From Tillus elongatus (Eukaryota; Arthropoda; Insecta; Coleoptera; Cleridae): a DNA stretch of 64,000 nucleotides. Shown in pieces: positions 50,346 through 64,000 of this stretch. The first letter of the stretch is position 1. The number at the start of each line of letters is the position of its first letter. The notes under the pieces are model-generated. The model ran no database searches, was not told where the DNA came from, and saw only the letters and a program-made list of their open reading frames with translations. A program made the position numbers and the translations under genes. The DNA is taken from contig OZ023270.1 of NCBI GenBank assembly GCA_964006375.1, positions 75,147,891 to 75,211,890 on the forward strand, given 5' to 3'.

Positions 50346-50639
50346 TTTATATGTTTATATATACAGGGTGAGTTTTTTCCGATGTTTAGGGATCTCGTAG
50401 AGTACTGCAGTTAGAGAGACGGTTAAATAGGGAAAGTATTGCAGTTTTATGAGTGTAATTCAGAACTGTTTTGTTCCCATTAAAAATGTCACGGATTGTA
50501 CTTTTCAAAATTCAAAATCGCGATCTCCTCATTAGTAACTTTTTTTAAGAGAATAGTAAAAGTCAAAGAGAATAGTAAAGACGGCCATTAAAAGTGGCCG
50601 TCTCCTCATTAAATAATTTGTTTTACAGAAATTTTCTAA

Positions 50640-51354
<715 letters not shown>

Positions 51355-51450
51355 AAGGCAAAATGAAGATTAAAATTAAGAAAGTGACTAAATAAAATAT
51401 TTTGCAAATTGGCTTTTAGTAGAGCTTCAGAAAATACAGGCAAAGGCACT

Positions 51451-52160
51451 ATTAGTGAATTTTCTTAGAAAAAATTCACTAATGAGGAGATCTCGACTTT
51501 TGAATTTTGAAAAAATTTCTTCAAATGAGCGCGATTTAGGACCCCTAGAACCCATATCCGGGGTCAGTTTCAATTTTTATATGTTTATATATATATTTAT
51601 ATACCTTTCTTTTGTAAATGGCTTGGATAAGTTCGTTAGCCAGGAAAATCGGACGAGGTTTTTCGGAAAAATTTTGAGTTTTCATTCGAAAAAAATTCTT
51701 ATCTCAAAAAGTAATAGGCCGATTTTAATAAAATTTGGCATGTACCTTTCTTTTGTAAATGGCTTTGACATGTTTGTTAGTTAAGAAAATCGGACGAGGT
51801 TTTCCGGGAAAATTTTGAGTTTTCATTCGAAAAAAAATTTTTTCTCAAAGAATAATAGGCCGATTTTGATAAAATTTGGCATGTACCTTCCTTTTGTAAA
51901 TGACTTTGACAAGTTCGTTAATCAAAAAAATCAGACGAGGTTTTCCGGAAAAATTTTGAGTTTTAATTTGAAAAAAAATTATATCTTAAAAAATAAGAAA
52001 TCTATGATAACCAAATTTGGTAGGTAGGTTTACGATATAAGAAGTAAACGATACACCAAAATTTAGATTTCTATGTTACAAGAAAAAAAAGTTATAATAA
52101 AATATTTTGTGCCAGATCATTTCTATGAAAATTCACTACCATAACGCACTTGCTGCGTCC
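51451..52160 (+). repeat. Hairpin-family copy with three tandem ~124-bp units, no TA array
   Basis: The palindromic end is at 51451-51481. The subterminal block stops at 'atatttatatacct', where only a trace of TA remains. It is followed by tandem units as in 29871-30911, and ends CGCACTTGCTGCGTCC. It lies just upstream of FAS exon 12. From 52702 to 53380 intron 12 shows nothing I recognise. Confidence 0.7.
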
Positions 52161-52301
52161 AGGCTTTTTTTTCTGTAAGGAATGATGTATAGCTTTAAAT
52201 CGCAAATCAATATATACACATCTAATATTATAGCCTAATTTTGTACTAGTGTGTATAAAATTAAGCTATAATACTAAGTATCTAATTAATTTTATTTGCA
52301 G

Positions 52302-52701
52302 ATCCGGCGGTATCGAAATCCGTGGGCTTCAGGCTAGATCGATACCTCGACGCAAACCCCTCGGCGAACCTGTATTAGAAAAATATCTATTTATTCCCAA
52401 TGAAACTAAATTGGGACTTAATCAATCCATGAGAGTTGTTGTACAAATGTGCATGGAGAACGTTGGTGGTTACAAGGTTAAGGCTGTAGAAATGATTGAT
52501 GAATTTACCAAAGAAGATTCAGAACCCCTGTCACCATTTATACACGAGGCCCTCGGCGATTTGCCTTTGATCCAACCAAATATATCAGTTTTTACCAAAA
52601 AGCAAATGACGTTGAATAATATCATAGTCGAAGATAAGAAACTGGTTTCTGAAACTGATTGTACTATGGTGGTAGGAACCAATATACTGTCAAGAACTTT
52701 A
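52302..52701 (+). CDS. FASN: FAS exon 12: end of DH and non-catalytic core
   Basis: The acceptor is tttatttgcag and the donor gtaagc; 133 codons. The N-terminal part, SGGIEIRGLQARSIPRRK, matches the DH C-terminus. LEKYLFIPNETKLGLNQSMR matches the start of the region between DH and ER. DLPLIQPNISVFTK and MVVGTNILSRTL align with the pseudo-methyltransferase/core segment. I see no glycine-rich SAM-binding motif, as expected for the inactive methyltransferase remnant of animal FAS. Confidence 0.95.
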
Positions 52702-53380
52702 GTAAGCCACTTTTGAAACCTACTATCTATTGAATTTATTTGTACATACATGTCTGCAATATTCATCAAAAGCGTGAATATAATGCAAACGTCATTTCCC
52801 AAAGCTTATTCTAGTAGTTTCTAATGTGAACCTACCTTCCGTCATACATACAGTATTTGATATTATCTATATACAGGTTCAATTTTAGACATATGGTTGT
52901 GTTGCCTAAAAATGTATAATCTTTTTGACTGCAAAATAAAATACAGGCTGTCCTCCTACTTCAAAATAAACTAAAAAGTATTTCCGGAAAAGCCAAAAGT
53001 TGTACAGTAATCTGACTAGCGTGGTTTATAGAATACATTTAATTATTTAAAATATTCCAGTGTCCAGTACTTGTTTTAAAAAAGTTAAGGAGGTTTTACC
53101 TTGTAAGAAAGGCCATATTTAACCACAAAAAACCGGTTGATTTTATAAAACTTGAGAATGGGAAAAATTATTCGGAATAAATTCACTATCAAAAGTAAGC
53201 TTTCTAAATGATCCGAGAATCGAAAAGATTCTTCGCAAAGCAGCGCCATCTACATGTAAGACAATAAACATACTTTCTCGCAAAATACAAGCACTTCTCG
53301 CCCTTAATAACACCGTCGACAGATTTCAAATATCCTATTTTGTTTTAAAGAAAATGGCGTATGGAGTTTAAAATAGCACA

Positions 53381-53453
<73 letters not shown>

Positions 53454-53459
<6 letters not shown>

Positions 53460-55378
53460 CATACTTGGTTGTCGGGTTGAACCGCGTCCGGAATTTATGA
53501 AAACTCGACGTTTCGGCTCCTGTTTTGGAGCCATTTTCAAGAGGTAAAGGATGTATGTAACGACACTCTAAGGCATCAACCTGCCCACTCCTTAGAGTGG
53601 TGGACAAAGGTGTGTAAAGAAAATATGTAAGGACACTCTAAGGCCTCAATCTGCCTACTCCTTAGAGTGGTGGACAAAGGTGGGTAAATGAAATATGTAA
53701 GGACACTCTAAGGCGCAATTTGCCTACTCCTTAGAATGGTGGACAAAGGTGGGTAAAGGAAATATGTAAGGACACTCTAAGGCCTCAATCTGCCTACTCC
53801 TTAGAGCGGTGGACAAATGTGGGTTGGGTTGTTGTAGCTCTAGTACGAGGCCTCAATCTGCCTACTCCCACAAATCTCGCCGGAGATCGTCTGTGAGGTC
53901 TCAGTGTGTTTAACCCTAGACCTCAGAGAGATCTGGCAGTTCGTTGCAAGTCTTGTCTTATATATGTCGTTCCGTCTACCTGCTTCGTTATCAGTGAAAG
54001 TAGTGGGGTTACCGTCAATTAAGTGGGGTGCTGTGGTCACGGTACTTAAAGGATGAGGAGGATTAAGAGGGTCACCGGCATTTGTTGAGGCAGATAATGG
54101 GGCAATACATTTGTCTGTGGAATTTATTTTCTTTTTGTGTGTTTGTAAAGAAGATATAATAGGTTTCCAAGTAGACGGAAGGCGAAGACCATCATCCCTC
54201 TTATTTAAACAATCGGGACGTTTTTGAATCTCGATTGCTTCGCGGATAATTCTCGTTTTAAAGTTGTAAACCGGTGCTATTGTTTTGGCATTATCAAAGT
54301 CTATTTTGTGCCCTGTATGAATATGATGCATGGCCAGCGCCGATGAGGGGTCGGATTTTCTAACTGCGAGGGTGTGTTCATATATTCTATTATGAATGCG
54401 TCTATTTGTTTGTCCTACATAAGTTCGGGAACAGTCGGCACAAGGAATTTCGTAAACTCCGTGGGATTCGTTTGGAATCGTATCCTTGGGAGTTTTAATC
54501 AGATTTGACAGTTCTTGCTCTGTTGTGAATACGGTTTTGATACTATGGGTTCTAAAAATTCTGCTGATTTTGTCAGTGACACCTTTAATGTATGGTGAAA
54601 ACGCTGTGTGTTGTTGTGTGGACTGTGTTTGTTCTTGTTGTGGTGTAGTGGTTTGTTGCTGTGCGTTTCTAATGTTTCGTAGTATGTGATTGTTGTATCC
54701 GTTTTCTAGCAATGTCTGTCTTAAAAAGTTTAATTCTGTCTGTTTGTTGTTGTTGTCCGTTAGTCTAAGTGATCGTGTTACTAGTGTTTGAACCACGGAA
54801 TTTAGTTGCGATGGGTGATGGTGAGATTGGGCGTTAAGATAATGATTAGTGTGGGTTGGTTTTATTGCCACATTATCTGCCTCAACAAATGCCGATGACC
54901 TTCTTAGTCCTCCTCATCCTCTAAGTACCGTGACCACAGCCCCTCACTTAGTTGACGGTGACCCCACTATTTTCACTGATAACGAAGCAGGTAGACGGAA
55001 CGACATATATGACAAGACTTGCAACGAACTGCCAGATCTCTCTGAGGCATAGGGTTGAACACATTGAGACCTCACAGACGATCTCCGGCGAGATTTGGGG
55101 AGTAGGCAGATTGAGGCCCCGTAATCGAGCTTCAACAACCTAACCCACCTTTGTCCACCGCTCTAAGGAGTAGGCAGATTAAGGCCTTAGAGTGTCCTTA
55201 CAAATGTCATTTACCCACCTTTGTCCACCACTCTAAGGAGTAGGTAGATTGAGGCCTTGGAGTATCCTTACATACTTCCTTTACCGCTTGAAAATTGCTC
55301 CAAAACATAAGCCAAAACGTCGAGTTTTCATAAATTCTGGACGCAGTTCAACCCGAGAACCAAGTATGTCTCACATTA
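53454..55378 (-). mobile_element. Penelope-like element with inverted flanks and 70-bp tandem repeats
   Basis: The ends are inverted copies: 'gagacatacttgg' at 53456 and 'ccaagtatgtctc' near 55372, with homology running about 500 bp inward on each side. The left flank holds four ~70-bp tandem units starting at 53561, 53631, 53701 and 53770; the right flank holds about two. Each unit contains CACTCTAAGG and its inverse CCTTAGAGTG. A hammerhead-like segment ('ggctcc...ggagccgaaacgtcg', minus strand, 53510-53545) lies in the left flank and a weaker one in the right; both have damaged cores. Confidence 0.8.
53840..54871 (-). CDS. Penelope-like protein C-terminus with GIY-YIG endonuclease
   Basis: A 343-codon minus-strand frame. 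From about residue 140: GVYEIPCADCSRTYVGQTNR (GIY...YVG motif, here GVY and YVG), then RIHNRIYEH, HHIHTGHKIDFDNAK and IREAIEIQKRPDCLN, giving the conserved Arg, His and Glu of GIY-YIG nucleases. The CADC-like pair is typical for Penelope endonucleases. The N-terminal 100 residues are Gln/Thr-rich and probably the tail of the RT region; the RT palm itself is missing. The last ~80 residues run into the flanking repeat. The active-site residues look intact, but the element is truncated. Confidence 0.8.
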   Translation of the reverse strand: MAIKPTHTNHYLNAQSHHHPSQLNSVVQTLVTRSLRLTDNNNKQTELNFLRQTLLENGYNNHILRNIRNAQQQTTTPQQEQTQSTQQHTAFSPYIKGVTDKISRIFRTHSIKTVFTTEQELSNLIKTPKDTIPNESHGVYEIPCADCSRTYVGQTNRRIHNRIYEHTLAVRKSDPSSALAMHHIHTGHKIDFDNAKTIAPVYNFKTRIIREAIEIQKRPDCLNKRDDGLRLPSTWKPIISSLQTHKKKINSTDKCIAPLSASTNAGDPLNPPHPLSTVTTAPHLIDGNPTTFTDNEAGRRNDIYKTRLATNCQISLRSRVKHTETSQTISGEICGSRQIEASY

Positions 55379-55399
55379 AAGACCGCGGGAATCTTTCTG

Positions 55400-56509
<1,110 letters not shown>

Positions 56510-56639
56510 GATTACAGAAAAAAGGACATTTGCGAGCGTCATTTCAGTGACAACGAAGAGGTGAATGCCGCAGTTTGCACATTTTGAGGACAAATCCAAA
56601 AAATATTTTTGGGGTATCCAGCTGCTCCTGCAACGATGT

Positions 56640-56800
56640 AATTATTGCATTGATGTTGGGGGTGGGGGGTGGTTGATTAAGACCTTAAATGTAGGTTCTA
56701 AGAGCTCTAATTCGCGCTAAATTGAAGAAAATTTCCGAGGGTCTTACCATCGTGACTCCTCTATTAGTGTATTTTCTTAATTCACATTCACTAAAAATAA
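56640..56800 (-). repeat. Hairpin-family terminal fragment
   Basis: A G-rich run (56657-56675), then 'gtaggttctaagagctctaa' and 'tcttaccatcgtgactcctc', and the end palindrome. No body. It lies 160 bp before FAS exon 13. Confidence 0.5.
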
Positions 56801-56959
56801 TAGTCACTGCAAAGAAGACTAGGCGACACCATATTTAGACTGTGATGATAAAATATCTAAACAAAATTGTATCATAAACATTCACTTTTAATGTTCTGCA
56901 GACGTAATCTACTACACTGTAATCTATCATAGATCTGAAACAATATGTTTTCTTTTTAG

Positions 56960-57574
56960 ATGCTACAGCAAGCATTTAACGCACTAAAACCTAATGGTTT
57001 CGTTGTTTCAAGAGAAGATATCAACAGTGATGTGTCCAAACTTGATACGAGAGGTATCGATATTGTTAACATCCACAAGTGTGATAAAGAGACATTTGTT
57101 GTCATAAAGAAACCTTTGCAATATCAACATCCAGTTGTCATAGATGTTACCGATAGAAATTTTGAATTTGCCTGGTTGCCACATCTACAAGAGGCGGTTA
57201 AGAACGACACCAACATTATCGTTTTATCTCAAAATGATCCGCTAAACGGTGCAATAGGTTTGGCTAATTGTCTGAGAAGAGAACCAGGTGGAAGTAACAT
57301 AAAATGTTTCTTTATTGTGGACCCAAATGCCCCCAAGTTTAATATTGACCATCCTTTCTACTTTGATCAAGTTAAAAAGAACTTGGCCATAAATGTTTTT
57401 AAAGATGGCACATGGGGAACATACAGACATTTATTATTAGAAAATATTAGTGAAGTCGAAGCAGAACATGGTTACGTCAATGTAATGGTCAGAGGAGATT
57501 TGTCTAGTTTTAGGTGTGTAGAAGGACCATTATCCATGAATTCGTCGTTGCCAGAAGAGAAGGTACTTGTTGCG
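56960..57574 (+). CDS. FASN: FAS exon 13: core (pseudo-MT/pseudo-KR) region
   Basis: The largest exon here, 205 codons in phase 0. The acceptor is ctttttag and the donor gtaagt. It begins MLQQAFNALKPNGFVVSRED, which is internal and not a start codon, matching the 'L..a..aLkpgGFil..E' segment. LSQNDPLNGAIGLANCLRRE and GGSNIKCFFIV match the pseudo-ketoreductase core, where the family has 'NGLvGLvNCLRrEPGG..iRc'. NVFKDGTWGTYRHLLL matches the stretch before the ER. ORFs on the opposite strand here are shadows. Confidence 0.96.
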
Positions 57575-58018
57575 GTAAGTTTAATTTAATTAGTCGTGTT
57601 AGATAGTTGCAAGTGTCATGACCTAGAATTTTTGCAAAAAAACTATAAATATACACATTATCTGTAGAAATTAGTTATTAATAATTCATAACAAGTAGCG
57701 AGACCCTTGTCATATATCAATTACTTTGGTTGTCATATATGACATGGATCGTGTAATGAGATTACAGATATAAAGATTTCAACAACTGAAAACTTTAAGT
57801 ATAAAGAATCCCATACAAAATGTGACGCACTTCTGAAACACAGCGGCTATTCCATTTAAAAAAAAAATGACTTACGGCAGTTTCAAAATTTTCAAATTCA
57901 GTCACTATTTGAGAGCGCCTGTATATAGCATCTTGATTTTTTCGAAAAATAATATAAACGGTAACATCCATAAATGTATCATTTTCATGAGATTGGGCTA
58001 TCTATTGGTAAAAAGTCT

Positions 58019-59287
<1,269 letters not shown>

Positions 59288-59589
59288 ACACCGTATTGCA
59301 ATTTTTGATACGTGATAAAAACGTGAAAATTTGCAAAATAATTGAAATAACTCCAAAACGAGAAACAATATCAAATTAGTTTTCATTACAAACATGCATT
59401 AAATTTCGATGGAAAATGCAAAAAAAGATACGTTTGTATCACCAACGAGCCAGCCTATGATTTTCAAAATAATTTTATAAGATGCAGCTAAAGACATCAT
59501 CTAATTAATGAAGGTACCTATATAGGTTTTTCTTGTATCTTGTATAATAACAGACATATTATTATATATTTTTATTTTATTGATTTATT

Positions 59590-60290
59590 TCTCTGTTTGC
59601 ACTAATTTTACATTACAGCTATAGCTTCTCTCAACAAGCTATTATCTGGGTGGCGGATCTTGTATATTCTGATCTTCAAGTGACCCCACAAAAAATCATA
59701 AGGGTATAAATCAGTAGACCTTGGTGGCCAATTTATGACAACAACACTACCAATGCAACGATTTGGCAATAAATCATTTAAACGAGTTCTTACATCTGTG
59801 AAAAATGTGCAGAACAGCTGTCTTGTTGGAACCAGATCTCCTGATTTTCGCTTGTAACTTCATCCAGTGCACGTCTTACCTTCATTATTAATGAATGAAA
59901 TAGTAGTCCGCATTTAAATTTCCGTCAATTTCAAGTGAACCAATAATTTGGTTATTGAATATTCTCGCCCAGGTATTAATCGTTTGAGGATACTGAGTTC
60001 TGGTAAGAATAGTAATTGTCTCTTTTTCCTGTGCCCAATGTCTTGTATTTTGGACATTTGGTACGTTGTTTAAGGTGAACGCGCACTCATCACTAAAGCA
60101 TATTGATGAAATATTTCGTAACAGAATGCGCTCCTTTTTTCTTCATCAACAGCAAATACCTCCTAATGACACTGCGGCTTGTAGAGATGATACCTGTACT
60201 TCTTTAGTATTTTCCGCACCCTTGATTTGAAGAAACCTAATTCAAGAGATATTTATTTGCCGATAGATGGATTCATGACATTTTTCATCA
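59590..60290 (-). pseudogene. Tc1/mariner-type transposase pseudogene
   Basis: The minus strand has a QQDSCSAHFSQM segment in place of QQDGAPPH (about 59830), then a broken stretch with GHQGLLIYTLMIFCGVT, and upstream (60100-59900) traces of the first catalytic Asp region around 'HYWKISLICFSDECAF'-like frames. Many stops. The oldest-looking mariner copy in the window. Confidence 0.55.
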
Positions 60291-60533
60291 CAAAATCGGT
60301 TCTTATAACTTGTCAACCCTTTGCCGATTACCTACGATATATATTTCTCTTAATTCTTCAATATTATGTTGTAGAAATTGAAATTTTTTATACTCACTTG
60401 TCCTACAGAAATATTAGCACATTTTTCAGATTTGTGTACATACTTTTGTATGGTACTTGTAGAAGGTATTGGTTCGTTGTCAAACTTTACGGCAAACAAA
60501 TCACGAACTCTGTGCAAACTAACGCCACTATAT

Positions 60534-60740
<207 letters not shown>

Positions 60741-60790
60741 AAATTAACTAAAAGCAAAATATTCTAAACAATTGTTGTTTTTTCTTCTAG

Positions 60791-60921
60791 GTTTACTACG
60801 CTTCTATCAACTTCAGAGATGTTATGACGGCTTCTGGTAAAATCAACAGTGACGTCATCACCATGGACAGAACCAAGCAGGAATGCGTTGAAGGATTTGA
60901 GTATGCGGGAAAAACACTTGA
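60791..60921 (+). CDS. FASN: FAS exon 14: start of enoyl reductase
   Basis: The acceptor is tttcttctag and the donor gtaagt. There are 43 codons plus two bases. VYYASINFRDVMTASGKI is the conserved ER entry motif ('VYYApLNFRDiMlAtGKl'). It is followed by MDRTKQECVEGFEYAGK, where the family has 'xxCxLGxEFsGr'. The ER reduces the enoyl intermediate with NADPH; the nucleotide-binding loop lies in exons beyond the window. Confidence 0.96.
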
Positions 60922-61232
60922 GTAAGTTACAAATGAAAGACGCGGGTTGAATTTGATGATTCCGATGGCTAACTATCCATCTGACCTTAATGAGCTGATG
61001 TGTGGTCTAATACCATACCTACACTTTAGCGATCTTTTTTTAAATAAATGCCTGTCATCTCTAATTAAGTGAGCTAAATATTAAGTAATATCATGAGACT
61101 ATATTCCAGTTTGTTAGAGTAAAACATATAACATATGGAGTTTGAATTATCCAACAATAAGAACAAAAAACCATGTATCAAAATGTAAGTCTGTATGTGT
61201 ACATACAAAAAAGTTATGGGCAGTTAAAAAAA

Positions 61233-61480
61233 ATGGAGTTTACCTCAAAACGTCAGCATTCGCAACATTTAGGCAAAGAACCTAAAACAAATACGAATAA
61301 TGTAAAGAAAATATCGAAAGAAGAGTGTTCTGCAACCCCTAAATTTGAGCTTCAATCGTCATTGTCCTTCATTGTACTAAAATATTTACAGAAAATTCAT
61401 TTCAAATAGACACTCTCTCACTCTGATGCTTTGGCTGTAGGTTTAGCTAAGTTGATGCTTTGGCTGTAGGTTTAGTTAAG
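61233..61480 (+). repeat. Hairpin-family body fragment with 30-bp tandem duplication
   Basis: It matches the 'cctcaaaacgtcag...cattgtcctt' body block. The segment 'gatgctttggctgtaggttt' is duplicated in tandem near 61427-61475. Confidence 0.5.
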
Positions 61481-61504
61481 TTTATAGTTTAAATGCCTAT
61501 AATT

Positions 61505-62175
61505 TTTAGCTAATGTTCGTAGAAGAAAATTCGTTAATGAGGAGACCGCGACTTTTGAATTTTAAAAAGATTTCTTCAAATGAGCGCAAACTAGGCCCCC
61601 TGGAATCCATATCCGGGTTTACTTTCAGTTTTTATCTGTTTACATTAATACAGGGTTACGCATTTCTATGGTAAAGCTCAATATAATTGTTATTATACGA
61701 GCAAAATTGTATACGTGAATTATAGGGTGTCTTAAGCTGCATCTTATAAAAATATTTTGACAATCACAGGCTGGTCCAAAAGTCGTTGATGATCCCTGCA
61801 ATTGTTTTTTCGAACATCCTTATATTATTGCATTTTTGCATTCTTTATCGACATATGATGAACGTTTGTAAGCAAAAAATCAAGACGCAGTAAGTGCGTT
61901 GTGGTAGCGAATTTTCATTAAATCCTTCAAATTTAAATAACCCAATTTGCTATTAACCCAAGGTTTGTTGGCTAGGAAACCAACATTGTACGTTTATTTT
62001 CGGATTTTTTTGATTACATTTTCAAACAGTAAGTAGTTTTGATAAAATATGGTACATTGTTTCTACTATATAGGCTATACCGGTAACCAGATTGATGCCT
62101 GCTTGTATTAGAGAGACAATTTGCTATTAAAAATATTTTTATGAAAATTCACTTCCATAACGCACTTGCTGCGTT
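61505..62175 (+). repeat. Hairpin-family copy, degraded end, with terminal module
   Basis: A weak palindromic end near 61515-61537, subterminal block to about 61640, a large internal deletion with no TA array, then the module 61883-62175 ending CGCACTTGCTGCG. From 62176 to 62526 there is no recognised feature. Confidence 0.6.
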
Positions 62176-62526
62176 CTGACATTTTTTATTAATGATTTTA
62201 TTGCCATATTCCAACCAAAATTAAAAGTATTATTTTGTCGTGAGCAGAATTGAGAAAGCTTTAAATTGAGGAATCACTCAACATATGGTGCTATTTAAAA
62301 TTTACGGGTACCTTACGCCCCTGCCTAAGAGGATTTCAAGACGCCAAAACTTAAGCCATCACGTGTCTCCCTTGAAAACAAAGTCTTGGCTTTTTTTCCT
62401 TTGTTTTCAATTCCGATATTTCCCAGGTGGGAAATTTTAATTGGCACACCTGTATCTGTATACTATTATATAACGAAAAGCCTGTAATTTTTTTAAAGAA
62501 CTGGTAATCATTGAATATTTTTATAG

Positions 62527-62683
62527 TGGCAAACGAGTTATGGGAGTCCTACCCGGTGGAGCCTGTGCCTCCTTGGTATGTGGCGACAGCTATTTCATGT
62601 ACGACGTACCCGATGCTTGGACTCTGGAAGAAGCTGCTACAGTGCCGGTTGTATATTCTACAGTGTTTTGTGCTTTTAGCGTG
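62527..62683 (+). CDS. FASN: FAS exon 15: enoyl reductase, substrate side
   Basis: The acceptor is tttttatag and the donor gtaagt. One base completes Asp, then 52 codons. GKRVMGVLPGGACASLV and VPDAWTLEEAATVPVVYST are hallmark ER segments of the MDR-like fold. It ends FCAFSV, where the family has 'YYaLvvRGkm', so the next exon should start with the RG motif and lead to the NADPH loop. That exon is not within the last 1.3 kb, which holds transposon sequence. Confidence 0.96.
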
Positions 62684-62789
62684 GTAAGTGCGCTTGTATT
62701 ACACAATTTCAAAAACATAACTCATTAAGTGTAGCTACTAAATACATACATAATCCAGAAATTAGTTAAGAATAATAAATGCAGCTGCT

Positions 62790-63060
62790 TATGTCAGTAG
62801 AGCACCAGTTCTGAGGATACTTGATAACGAAGGTCTTCCATATTACTTCACACCCGTACACAATTTATTGCGAGCTGGTCTTCCAGCTAAACTACAATTT
62901 TGTCATTTCTTCAGAAACAGAATGCAGATCCACTGCTTGTGAATAAAACACCAGTTGAGGATGAAACTGCCTTTATTCGCCAGGGTGTATTCAACTTCAG
63001 ATGCAAACAATGTGAGGGATAATGGAAATTCATATGTATTAGTTAAGCGGAATTTCCAAC
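62790..63060 (+). pseudogene. Tc1/mariner-type transposase fragment
   Basis: In shifted frames: LPAKLQFCHFFRNRMQ, then EDETAFIRQGVFNFRCKQ, which fits the 'LFTDEAxFTRxGVFNxxN' first catalytic Asp region of this family. No other part of the element is visible. Confidence 0.45.
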
Positions 63061-63189
63061 ATTAATTTAAAAGTTAATACTTGTGTGGAATAACCGGAAA
63101 TCATATCTTAGTTCCAGATGAATTACCATAAAATCCGAATGGAAATTTTTACCTAAATTTTCTACAAAAAGGATGCAGTGGTTTCATTA

Positions 63190-64000
63190 ACGATTTATCC
63201 TTGAATCTAAGGCAGTGTGGGAGCGCATGCAGACTGCACTGAAAGTGGTGGAAGGGTGGACGGTTGATCAAGGGGTCGGGGTGAGCCCCGAGAAAGCAAC
63301 CGTCGTGCCGTTTACGAGGAGGAGGAAGTGCGACAGCCACAGAACTCTCACTCTATACGGTAGGAGCGTTCCAATGGCCAGGGAGGTAAATATCTTGGGG
63401 TCGTATTGGACTCTAAGCTAACTTGGAATGGTTACATTGGAAAAATACTGCGTAAGGCAGTCATGACCTTAGCTGTCACTAGGCGGCTATATGGAAAAAC
63501 TTGGGGACTAAGACCTAATATGGCCCACTGGCTGTACACAAGGGTGGTCAGACCATCGTTAACATATGCGGCACTGGTCTGGTGGCCTAAGGTGACACAA
63601 TCCATTGCCAAACAAAAACTAGGCAAGATTCAAAGGATGGCTTGCCTGGGCATCACAGGGGCCATGTCTTCAACCCTAACAGCCGCCATGGATCTGTTCA
63701 CCGCCCCCCCCCCCCCCACACTTAGTTATTATGGGGGAGGCCAGGCTAGGACTATACAGACTAACCTGCAATGGTAGACTGAAGATCAACCCAGGCTTCA
63801 GGGGCCACTGCAAAATTCAGGAGATCGTGAAGGAGCCAATGCTTGAAATGAGGTCAGACTTCGCGAGCCCGCGAATGTGCAGGGAAAACAACTTTACAGT
63901 GGAAATCCCCGACCGAGAGGCATGGCGGGAGGAGACGCCGGGCATACCACGGGACGCGCTCGTCTGGTTCACGGCCGGATTCGGCGGGGAGCGTGGGACG
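63190..64000 (+). mobile_element. I/R1-superclade LINE, partial (continues past window)
   Basis: It nearly matches 21180-21970. RT C-terminal region: EGWTVDQGVGVSPEKATVVP, WGLRPNMAHWLYTRVVRPSL and TYAALVWWPK, then KIQRMACLGITGAMSSTLTA. The C-run at 63707-63717 lies near the loss of frame. It ends at the window edge inside the start of the RNase H domain (LVWFTAGFGG; the first RNase H Asp is Ala here). Its 5' junction is near 63190. Confidence 0.8.

Noticed and set aside
53561..53830. Regular 70-bp repeats considered as a CRISPR-like array
   Set aside because: Units are contiguous without unique spacers, lie in a Penelope flank, and the genome is eukaryotic.

Overview
The window looks like nuclear DNA from an insect or close arthropod relative with a large, transposon-rich, AT-rich genome. 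Evidence: a multi-exon animal type I fatty acid synthase with GT/AG introns, together with Tc1/mariner, Penelope, non-LTR, hAT and tRNA-SINE elements. A beetle would fit, but the sequence does not settle the order. No bacterial features (operons, Shine-Dalgarno sites, CRISPR arrays) are seen.

The only host gene I can support is a fatty acid synthase (FASN-like) gene on the + strand. Fifteen internal exons lie between 4881 and 62683. They total about 3.64 kb (about 1,212 codons), and every intron phase is compatible with the next. In order they encode the end of the ketoacyl synthase (KS), the linker, the malonyl/acetyl transferase (MAT) region, the dehydratase (DH), the non-catalytic core and the start of the enoyl reductase (ER). 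Both ends of the gene lie outside the window. KS and DH catalytic residues are present, but the MAT region has lost its usual Arg and His, so it may be MAT-dead.

The introns make up about 94% of the gene span and are filled with mobile DNA. Upstream of exon 1 (1-4880) are mariner remnants and an R2/R4-type retrotransposon with a restriction-like endonuclease. Intron 1 holds an R1-like LINE. Intron 2 holds a SINE and a mariner split by two repeat elements. Intron 4 holds a Penelope-like element split by a TIR element, a LINE 3' end and another mariner. Intron 5 holds LINEs, a degenerate hammerhead repeat and a mariner. Later introns hold more of the same, a 747-bp perfect inverted repeat (36562-38080), a hAT element with an exact 8-bp target duplication (38306-39881), a Penelope element with inverted flanks (53454-55378) and a 989-bp GT-rich alternating tract (55520-56508).

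One repeat family dominates. It has a hairpin at one end, an internal (TA)n array and, at the other end, GGACGCAGCAAGTGCG. About a dozen substantial copies and several fragments are present, and they account for most of the long TA microsatellites.

The most striking non-coding feature is at 44599-45106. It is a retrozyme-like insertion of a 307-bp unit plus 199 bp of a second unit, flanked by an 8-bp direct duplication. A hammerhead ribozyme with an intact core spans the junction between the units. A decayed pair of hammerhead motifs, 290 bp apart, lies at 19264-19605.
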